Part shown: positions 42,129 to 47,359 of the stretch, one piece after another | Numbering within the stretch: position 1 is the first letter of the stretch | How the letters are laid out: every line of letters starts with the position of its first letter | NCBI GenBank assembly: GCA_949292025.1 | Contig: CASEYC010000083.1 | Location: 1 to 47,359 of the forward strand | DNA length: 47,359 bases | From: an uncultured Bacteroides sp. | GTDB taxonomy: Bacteria; Bacteroidota; Bacteroidia; Bacteroidales; Bacteroidaceae | Direction: 5' to 3' | Program-made: the position numbers and the translations under genes | The notes under the pieces: generated by a model | Database searches by the model: none | What the model saw: only the letters and a program-made list of their open reading frames with translations | What the model was told of the DNA's origin: nothing

Positions 42129-43871
42129 ATGGAGAATCAAGAACTCATCAAACAAGTGACTGAAAAGGCCGAACAGTGGTTGACCCCTGCATACGATGCA
42201 GAAACCCAGGCCGAAGTGAAACGTATGCTGGAAAACGAGGACAAGACCGAGTTGATAGACAGCTTCTACAAGGATTTGGAATTTGGCACGGGCGGCCTGC
42301 GTGGCATCATGGGTGCCGGCAGCAACCGCATGAACATCTATACCGTGGGTGCCGCCACCCAGGGTCTGGCCAACTACCTGAACAAGAACTTCAAGGACTT
42401 GGAGCAAATCTCCGTGGTTGTGGGACACGACTGCCGCAACAACAGCCGCAAGTTTGCTGAAATCTCTGCAGCCATCTTCTCGGCCAACGGCATCAAAGTC
42501 TATCTCTTTGACGACCTGCGCCCGACGCCTGAAGTTTCCTTTGCCATCCGCCACTTGGGTTGCCAGAGCGGAATCAACATCACCGCCAGCCACAACCCGC
42601 GCGAGTACAACGGCTACAAGGCCTATTGGGATGATGGCGCACAGGTACTGGCCCCGCACGACACGGGCATCATCGAGGAAGTGAACAAGGTGAAGATTGA
42701 CGACATCAAGTTCAACGGCAACAAGAACCTGATTCAAATCATCGGTGAAGACGTGGACAAAGTTTACCTGGACATGGTACACGGCATTTCCATCGACCCC
42801 GCCGTCATCAAACGCCAGAAAGACCTGTGCATCGTCTACACGCCGCTGCACGGCGCAGGCCGCACGCTGATCCCCCGCTCGCTGAAGGAATGGGGCTTTG
42901 AAAATGTGCACTGCGTGGAAGAGCAGATGGTGAAGGACGGCAACTTCCCCACCGTTGTTTCGCCGAACCCCGAGAACGCCGAAGCATTGACCTTGGCTAT
43001 CAAGCTCGCCAAGCAACTGGATGCGGACATCGTGATGGCCAGCGACCCGGATGCCGACCGCGTGGGCATGGCCTGCAAGAACGACAAAGGCGAATGGGTG
43101 CTCATCAACGGCAACCAGACGTGCCTCATCTTCCTCTACTACATCATCCGCAACCGCCTCGCCATGGGCAAGATGAAGCCCAATGACTTCATCGTGAAGA
43201 CCATCGTGACAACGGAACTCATCAAGGCCGTGGCCGACAAGAACAACATCGAGATGCGCGACTGCTACACGGGCTTCAAGTGGATTGCCCGCGAAATCCG
43301 CCTGAGCGAAGGCAAGCAGCAGTACATCGGTGGTGGTGAAGAGAGCTATGGCTTCTTGGCCGAGGACTTCGTACGTGACAAGGACGCCGTATCCGCCTGC
43401 TCCCTCTTGGCCGAGATTTGTGCTTGGGCCAAGGACCAAGGCAAGACGCTGTATGACATCCTGATGGAAATCTACGTGGAATACGGCTTCTCGAAGGAGA
43501 TGACCGTCAACGTGGTGAAGCCCGGAAAGACCGGCGCCGAGGAAATCCAAAAGATGATGAGCGACTTCCGCGCCAATCCTCCGAAGGAAATCGGCGGTTC
43601 GCCCGTGGCTTTAATCAAGGACTACAAGGTGCTGAAGGCAACGGACGGCCAAGGCAACATGACCGACCTGGTTATGCCCGAAACCTCCAACGTGCTGCAA
43701 TACTTCACTGAGGATGGCACGAAGATTTCCGTACGCCCGTCGGGCACGGAGCCTAAGATCAAGTTCTACATCGAGGTCAAGGGGCAGATGAAGTGTGCCG
43801 GATGCTACGAAAAGGCTTGTGCTGAAGCTGAACAAAAAGTGGAAGCTGTCCGCAAGTCGTTGGGCATCTGA
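42129..43871 (+). CDS. Phosphosugar mutase (phosphoglucomutase/phosphomannomutase, alpha-D-phosphohexomutase family)
   Basis: The 580-residue enzyme has all four family motifs. These are the phosphoserine loop TASHNPREYNGYKAYW, the metal-binding loop SDPDADRVGMA, the sugar-binding loop GGGEESYGF, and the phosphate-binding loop RPSGTEPKIKFY. GTGGLRGIMGAGSNRMN near the N terminus is also typical. It interconverts hexose-1- and hexose-6-phosphates for glycan and energy metabolism. Size and sequence suit the ~580-residue PgcA-like branch; glucose versus mannose preference cannot be settled. It has its own promoter and terminator. Confidence 0.95.
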   Translation: MENQELIKQVTEKAEQWLTPAYDAETQAEVKRMLENEDKTELIDSFYKDLEFGTGGLRGIMGAGSNRMNIYTVGAATQGLANYLNKNFKDLEQISVVVGHDCRNNSRKFAEISAAIFSANGIKVYLFDDLRPTPEVSFAIRHLGCQSGINITASHNPREYNGYKAYWDDGAQVLAPHDTGIIEEVNKVKIDDIKFNGNKNLIQIIGEDVDKVYLDMVHGISIDPAVIKRQKDLCIVYTPLHGAGRTLIPRSLKEWGFENVHCVEEQMVKDGNFPTVVSPNPENAEALTLAIKLAKQLDADIVMASDPDADRVGMACKNDKGEWVLINGNQTCLIFLYYIIRNRLAMGKMKPNDFIVKTIVTTELIKAVADKNNIEMRDCYTGFKWIAREIRLSEGKQQYIGGGEESYGFLAEDFVRDKDAVSACSLLAEICAWAKDQGKTLYDILMEIYVEYGFSKEMTVNVVKPGKTGAEEIQKMMSDFRANPPKEIGGSPVALIKDYKVLKATDGQGNMTDLVMPETSNVLQYFTEDGTKISVRPSGTEPKIKFYIEVKGQMKCAGCYEKACAEAEQKVEAVRKSLGI

Positions 43872-43884
43872 TAAGCACTTCTGC

Positions 43885-43956
43885 AAGGCGCGGATTTCGC
43901 GGACGACACGGACAGATAAAACCCTGTTCGCGGAATCGGCGTAATCCGCGCCTTAT
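43885..43956 (+). terminator. Long-stem terminator after the mutase gene
   Basis: AAGGCGCGGATT (43885-43896) and AATCCGCGCCTT (43943-43954) are perfect 12-bp complements enclosing ~46 bases, followed by ATTT. On the opposite strand it lies just beyond the small membrane-protein gene, so it may serve both. Confidence 0.65.
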
Positions 43957-43966
43957 TTCTACCGGC

Positions 43967-44143
43967 TCAAGACGCCATCTTTTTATTAATGACAATATAA
44001 CTGACCAATCCGACAAGCAGACAAGCCAACGCACTGCCCAAAACGGTGTTGCTAATCTGATGGGTAAACGCGCACAGTATCAGGATGAATACCCCTGCGA
44101 AGATAAGAACAAGCCCCAAGTTTCTTAATATGCCCTTTGCCAT
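43967..44143 (-). CDS. Small two-helix membrane protein
   Basis: This 58-residue protein (MAKGILRNLGLVLIFAGVFI at the start, INKKMAS at the end) is almost wholly hydrophobic, with helices at ~9-27 and ~34-53 and positive ends. A matching -7 box upstream (44174-44181) supports ATG 44143. It is read divergently from the S6-S18-L9 operon. I do not recognise a named family. A role in the membrane is all that can be said. Confidence 0.65.
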   Translation of the reverse strand: MAKGILRNLGLVLIFAGVFILILCAFTHQISNTVLGSALACLLVGLVSYIVINKKMAS

Positions 44144-44173
44144 ACGGATATGAATTGGTGATGAATAATACTG

Positions 44174-44181
44174 CAAAGGTA
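44174..44181 (-). promoter_or_regulatory. -7 box of the small membrane-protein gene
   Basis: Reverse-strand TACCTTTG matches TAnnTTTG and lies 30 bases before the ATG at 44143. Confidence 0.6.
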
Positions 44182-44242
44182 GCTTTCTTGCTCCTTTTTC
44201 CCCTCATGCGAAGGCATAAAATTGAAATTAAAGCCCTATTTG

Positions 44243-44273
44243 TTTGTCATTCAAAATAAAATGCCTACCTTTG
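44243..44273 (+). promoter_or_regulatory. Promoter of the S6-S18-L9 operon
   Basis: TTTG (44243-44246), 19 bases, then TACCTTTG (44266-44273) is a perfect Bacteroides -33/-7 pair, with a ~40-nt leader before rpsF. Confidence 0.85.
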
Positions 44274-44318
44274 CACCGCTTTTTAACAAATAACACCAAA
44301 TTATTTATTTAAACAAGT

Positions 44319-44663
44319 ATGAATCAATACGAAACCGTTTTCATTTTGACTCCCGTTTTGTCTGATGCACAGATGAAGGAAGCGGTAGAGAAATTCAAAG
44401 GCATCCTTACTGCTGAAGGTGCTGAGATTGTAAATGAAGAAAACTGGGGACTGAAGAAGCTGGCTTATCCCATTCAGAAGAAGTCCACAGGTTTCTATCA
44501 GCTGATTGAGTTCAAGGCAGAACCCACTGTCATTGAGAAGCTGGAAGTAAACTTCCGTCGTGATGAGCGCGTCATCCGTTTCCTGACGTTCAAGCAGGAC
44601 AAGTACGCTGCCGAATATGCTGAAAAGAGAAGAAGTATGAAATCAACTAAAAAGGAGGATTAA
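44319..44663 (+). CDS. rpsF: 30S ribosomal protein S6
   Basis: The 114-residue S6 begins [20 protein letters not shown] and carries [20 protein letters not shown] and [13 protein letters not shown], the S6 core. It binds the central domain of 16S rRNA with S18. It is the first gene of the S6-S18-L9 operon, two bases before rpsR. Codon use is highly biased, as expected for abundant proteins. Confidence 0.97.
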   Translation: MNQYETVFILTPVLSDAQMKEAVEKFKGILTAEGAEIVNEENWGLKKLAYPIQKKSTGFYQLIEFKAEPTVIEKLEVNFRRDERVIRFLTFKQDKYAAEYAEKRRSMKSTKKED

Positions 44664-44665
44664 TC

Positions 44666-44938
44666 ATGGCACAACAAGTTCAATCAGAAATCAGATATTT
44701 AACTCCGCCCTCAGTAGACGTTAAGAAGAAGAAATACTGCCGTTTCAAGAAGAGCGGTATCAAGTACATTGACTACAAGGATCCCGAATTCCTGAAGAAA
44801 TTCTTGAATGAGCAGGGTAAAATCCTTCCGCGCCGCATCACCGGTACTTCCTTGAAGTATCAGCGTCGCGTGGCTCAAGCTGTGAAGAGAGCCCGCCACT
44901 TGGCTTTGCTGCCTTATGTAACTGACATGATGAAATAA
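44666..44938 (+). CDS. rpsR: 30S ribosomal protein S18
   Basis: The 90-residue S18 has the family signature [18 protein letters not shown] and [20 protein letters not shown]. It pairs with S6 on the 30S platform. AGGAGGATTA supplies a Shine-Dalgarno sequence, unusual in strength for this organism. The gene lies two bases after rpsF. Confidence 0.97.
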   Translation: MAQQVQSEIRYLTPPSVDVKKKKYCRFKKSGIKYIDYKDPEFLKKFLNEQGKILPRRITGTSLKYQRRVAQAVKRARHLALLPYVTDMMK

Positions 44939-44953
44939 TAGGAGGAGGATAGT

Positions 44954-45406
44954 ATGGAAATCATTTTGAAAGAAGACGTAATAAACTTGGGTTATAAGAA
45001 CGACATTGTAACCGTTAAGTCCGGATATGGCCGTAACTACCTCATCCCCACGGGTAAGGCTGTCATCGCTTCTCCGGCTGCCAAGAAAATGCTGGCCGAA
45101 GAGTTGAAACAACGCGCTCACAAGCTGGAAAAAATCAAAAAGGATGCCGAGGAATTGGCTGCCAAGCTGGAAGGCGTATCGCTGAAGATTGCTACGAAGG
45201 TCAGCGCCACAGGCACCATCTTCGGTTCTGTAGGCAATATCCAGATTGCAGACGAGCTGGCCAAATTGGGTCACAACATCGACCGCAAGCTCATCACTGT
45301 CAAGGAAGCTGTCAAGGAAGTAGGCAACTACAAGGCACTTGTCCGCCTGCACAAGGAAGTTTCTGTAGAGATTCCTTTCGAAGTCGTAGCAGAAGAAGAG
45401 GCTTGA
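44954..45406 (+). CDS. rplI: 50S ribosomal protein L9
   Basis: The 150-residue L9 has an N-terminal RNA-binding domain ([32 protein letters not shown]), a long connecting helix rich in Lys/Glu, and a C-terminal domain ([19 protein letters not shown]). It binds 23S rRNA near the L1 stalk and helps keep the reading frame. GGAGGAGG precedes the start. A terminator lies 28 bases after the stop. Confidence 0.97.
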   Translation: MEIILKEDVINLGYKNDIVTVKSGYGRNYLIPTGKAVIASPAAKKMLAEELKQRAHKLEKIKKDAEELAAKLEGVSLKIATKVSATGTIFGSVGNIQIADELAKLGHNIDRKLITVKEAVKEVGNYKALVRLHKEVSVEIPFEVVAEEEA

Positions 45407-45433
45407 TAGAGCTGATTCCCAATCAAGACATAA

Positions 45434-45470
45434 AGAGAAGGTGTATCGTAATGAGCGATGCACCTTCTTT
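45434..45470 (+). terminator. Terminator of the ribosomal operon
   Basis: AAGGTGTATCG (45438-45448) pairs with CGATGCACCTT (45456-45466), one mismatch, and runs into CTTT. The GAAGGTG/CACCTTC stem closely resembles the second hairpin at 45704-45739, beyond the intron remnant. Confidence 0.85.
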
Positions 45471-45700
45471 GTATAATCGAGTAGGAGGAGAACGAAGTAG
45501 TTTTCTTCCTACTTTCGTTTTCCGACCTCTCACACCACCGTACGTGCCGTTCGCATACGGCGGTTTCAAGTTTTCTCATCTTACGATGCAAACTCAGATT
45601 CCACCTCGCAGTGAACACCCTTGCCCTTGACTGTATGATTCCTGCTATTAGGGCTCATTGGGGACTTACACCCGTTAGCTAATATCCATGCCGAGCATAC
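45471..45700 (-). mobile_element. ORF-less group II intron remnant
   Basis: Read leftwards from 45700, the sequence starts GTATGCTCGGC, then TAACGGGTGTAAGTCCC and GGGCAAGGGTGTTCAC, then CGAGGTGGAATCTGA, all words of group II intron domain I. It then jumps to the catalytic end. Domain V is an ACCGCCGTATGC...GCACGTACGGTGG hairpin (45533-45566), followed by GTGTGAGAGG and a domain VI-like hairpin (CGAAAGTAG...CTACTTCG, 45493-45517). Everything between, including the reverse transcriptase gene, is missing, leaving ~230 bases. Its 5' end abuts the T-run of a terminator hairpin (45704-45739), a placement known for group IIC introns. It is unlikely to splice unaided. Confidence 0.8.
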
Positions 45701-45703
45701 CAA

Positions 45704-45739
45704 AAAAAGAAGGTGCGCTTTTTGACACACCTTCTTTTT
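45704..45739. terminator. Bidirectional terminator hairpin flanking the intron remnant
   Basis: AAAAAGAAGGTG (45704-45715) and CACCTTCTTTTT (45728-45739) are perfect 12-bp complements, so a T-run follows the stem on either strand. Read leftwards, its T-run ends one base before the intron's 5' boundary. Confidence 0.85.
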
Positions 45740-45760
45740 AATACCGCACAAAGGTTCAGC

Positions 45761-45814
45761 AAAAAAACAATAGCGACTGCTACTATTAAGTTCATAGTGT
45801 GACAGTCGCTATTG
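45761..45814 (-). terminator. Terminator of the lipoprotein gene
   Basis: CAATAGCGACTG (45768-45779) and CAGTCGCTATTG (45803-45814) are perfect 12-bp complements. On the minus strand the stem is followed at once by seven T (plus-strand A-run, 45761-45767). Confidence 0.85.
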
Positions 45815-45874
45815 CTGCATATAAAGGTTTAGGACCTGTGGTTTATCGAATGCTTAGGTCTACAGTCAACAAAA

Positions 45875-46636
45875 TTATTCAAATCTTGGCGTGCCTGTAT
45901 AACTGATATAGTGAGTCTTTTCATACCCATCAGTCATACTGATTAACAGCGTCACGGTTTCTCCTTCGTAGCTGATAGTCAGGGTACCTTCAGTCATGGG
46001 ATTGTAATAAGGAGCTTCAGCCGTGCCATAAGCAGCTGCATTGAAATAGCCAGCACCAGAGCCAAGGCTATATGTACCAGCCTTGGGCTTGCCATCTTCC
46101 ACATCGAATAAGCCTATCGAGTAATAAACATATTCCGGATTATAAGGCAACTCAAAGTCTTCCGGTATTTCCTGTTCAGAAACATAGAGTGCAAAGTATG
46201 TCATTCCCATCATGTTGGCTACCCGACCTGCCACATAAGGTTCAGTAAACATATAATCCGCCGTTATCTCAGCACCTGCTTGCGCCACCGTAAACTCGGC
46301 ATTCAGCTCAGCATCTCCATAAGTATATTTAACGGCAACTACAGCTTCACGGGATTCTATTGAAGCATTAGCTTTCGCCTCAACAGCAATCTCCGCATTA
46401 TCAGTGCAGGTCAAAGTAACCCAATCAGCTTCTGTCGTTGCAGAAAGTTCACCATCAGCAGCAGGATTATCTATGGTGCAAGAAACCACAGAAGAACCAC
46501 CCTCTGCACCTACATTCAATACTGCACCATCCAAGTCTACACTCAACGTAGGAGGAACTACCTGTTCATCATCGTCACAACTCACCAACATCGTGGCAGA
46601 GACAGCCATTGCGGCTAAAAATACAAATTTGTTCAT
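45875..46636 (-). CDS. BACON-like domain lipoprotein
   Basis: The 253-residue protein has a lipoprotein signal (MNKFVFLAAMAVSATMLVSC, Cys20) followed by DDDE, the acidic stretch typical of surface-exposed Bacteroides lipoproteins. Residues ~30-125 look like a BACON domain (ADWVTLTCTDNAEIAVEAKA, FTVAQAG), an Ig-like module of Bacteroidete surface proteins. The C-terminal half (VAGRVANMMGMTYFALYVSE and GTLTISYEGETVTLLISMTD) is a beta-rich domain I cannot name. It lies downstream of the broken M64 peptidase gene on the same strand, a pairing that suggests a former surface-protease operon. Confidence 0.8.
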   Translation of the reverse strand: MNKFVFLAAMAVSATMLVSCDDDEQVVPPTLSVDLDGAVLNVGAEGGSSVVSCTIDNPAADGELSATTEADWVTLTCTDNAEIAVEAKANASIESREAVVAVKYTYGDAELNAEFTVAQAGAEITADYMFTEPYVAGRVANMMGMTYFALYVSEQEIPEDFELPYNPEYVYYSIGLFDVEDGKPKAGTYSLGSGAGYFNAAAYGTAEAPYYNPMTEGTLTISYEGETVTLLISMTDGYEKTHYISYTGTPRFE

Positions 46637-46709
46637 TTTCTAAACTTTTTAATTAATTATTACGTGATAAAATTATCTATCTATCAGGTCATCTACAAAT
46701 TATCTTGGA

Positions 46710-47222
46710 TTATCTCCGGAACAAACGCAAGGACTTGCTAACAATGCGCGGTGCAGCCAACGGTTTCCACTCTGTCGGTGCCAGAGTCTTGGTGGTTGCC
46801 GTAGCTGTCGGTTGAGGCAAATGTGCTTGGTCGAAAGCCGTAAATTCATCATAATCATAAACCCATCCGCTTCCATAAGCAGTACTCATCACACGTTTGT
46901 AAATAGCCTCACGCGAAGGCACATTGAAGCCGTTTTGATTATGACGCATCATGCTGTCGTCCGTCGGACGCCAGGCACCCGTCCAATACGAACAAGCACC
47001 TTGATACAATCCCAAGGTTTGCCCATTGGCATCCACACCCTGATAACGAGGGTCAGCCAAGAAACGACTCCACAACACCTTTTCAGGATCATCAGTAAAG
47101 TCGACATTCACAAACCAACCGATAGCCTGGTTATTACGATACTGCTCTACCAAGTAAGCCGGGATTTCGCCGTTTGTTCATAGGAATACTCGTCAATCAA
47201 CTTGGCCAGTCCATGCCCCAGG
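46710..47222 (-). pseudogene. Broken M64-family metallopeptidase (C-terminal part)
   Basis: The minus strand reads LGHGLAKLIDEYSYEQ from about 47222, then shifts frame near 47170 to GEIPAYLVEQYRNNQAIGWF and continues through SRFLADPRYQGVDANGQTLG, YWTGAWRPTDDSMMRHNQNG and YDYDEFTAFDQAHLPQP to a stop. These are segments of M64 (IgA-type) peptidases. The zinc motif HExxH is cut: only GHG remains, and SA stands where His-Glu should be. The signal peptide and N-terminal domains are absent. Truncation plus frameshift make it non-functional. The 120 bases upstream (47223-47343) are AT-rich and hold the promoter of the next gene. Confidence 0.75.
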
Positions 47223-47305
47223 GCTGACGCATTACTTAATAGACTGAGAATCAAATCATGTTAAATAAATTTAGTGATAAGCTTTATTTATAATTGCTAT
47301 TTTTA

Positions 47306-47313
47306 TACTTTTG
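47306..47313 (+). promoter_or_regulatory. -7 box of a rightward gene at the window edge
   Basis: TACTTTTG matches TAnnTTTG and lies 30 bases before an ATG at 47344, in AT-rich DNA unlike the coding regions to the left. Confidence 0.45.
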
Positions 47314-47343
47314 CCCATATATCACGTTTAAAAAAAGCAGCCA

Positions 47344-47359
47344 ATGGAAATCATCTCAA
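47344..47359 (+). CDS. Start of a gene cut by the window edge
   Basis: Only MEIIS can be read from ATG 47344. The upstream -7 box supports a real start. Its position next to a truncated peptidase suggests it may belong to an inserted element, but five codons allow no identification. Confidence 0.3.

Noticed and set aside
43885-43956. Insertion-sequence end
   Set aside because: The 12-bp complementary arms lie just after a stop codon and enclose only ~46 bases without coding sequence, which fits a terminator better.

Overview
The window looks like a chromosomal stretch of a gut Bacteroides-type bacterium (order Bacteroidales). Supporting signs are the many TAnnTTTG (-7) boxes upstream of genes, often with a TTTG (-33) box about 19-21 nt further up, weak Shine-Dalgarno sequences, and Bacteroidales-specific gene families: GLPGLI, Bacteroidete-type LptD, DUF6078-like and BACON-like proteins, the RprX/RprY pair, an EF-G2-type factor, and a B12-dependent ribonucleotide reductase. 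Most genes have GC-rich third positions. One segment (about 13.9-17.6 kb) is plainly AT-richer and appears to be acquired. The species cannot be resolved from this sequence.

Layout. 1-7.3 kb: the tail of a copper-type P-ATPase running in frame into a heavy-metal-binding domain, a truncated DUF6078-like gene, a histidine kinase/response regulator pair, a convergent outer-membrane barrel + GLPGLI operon, a RelE-type toxin-antitoxin pair, and a full-length DUF6078-like gene. 7.5-13.9 kb: a PHP phosphatase, an ABC-F ATPase, a DUF3805/3806-like protein and a second two-component system. 13.9-17.8 kb: an AT-rich accessory cassette with an ADP-ribosylglycohydrolase, a membrane-anchored exonuclease-VII-like protein and an unknown helical protein, next to a 175-nt inverted-repeat element and a tandem-repeat array. 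17.9-24.6 kb: envelope genes (LptD, HD hydrolase, SBF-type transporter, cell-wall amidase, MlaD). 24.9-36 kb: DnaA, FolB, class II RNR, nitroreductase, rRNA methyltransferase, LepA and EF-G2. 36.3-43.9 kb: RprX/RprY, an M23 peptidase, a C69 dipeptidase and a phosphosugar mutase. 44-47.4 kb: the S6-S18-L9 ribosomal operon, a shrunken group II intron wedged between terminators, a lipoprotein, a broken M64 peptidase and the start of a rightward gene.

The core genes are ordinary. Three things stand out. First, the ADP-ribosylglycohydrolase / ExoVII-like-TM / unknown cassette is a plausible undescribed stress or defence system. Second, a family of tandem arrays with a strict 22-23 nt period occurs in at least five separate intergenic gaps (7.4, 10.3, 17.6, 22.3 and 38.6 kb). 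At three of these the arrays share a CGAAA-containing core and lie directly in front of a gene; the other two are built of palindromic units. Third, an ORF-less group II intron remnant sits exactly behind a terminator hairpin. Smaller points are a TTG start for LptD, an EF-G paralogue with altered GTPase motifs, a probably leaderless RprX transcript with an OmpR-type repeat cluster, and DUF6078-like paralogues that bracket the first regulatory locus.
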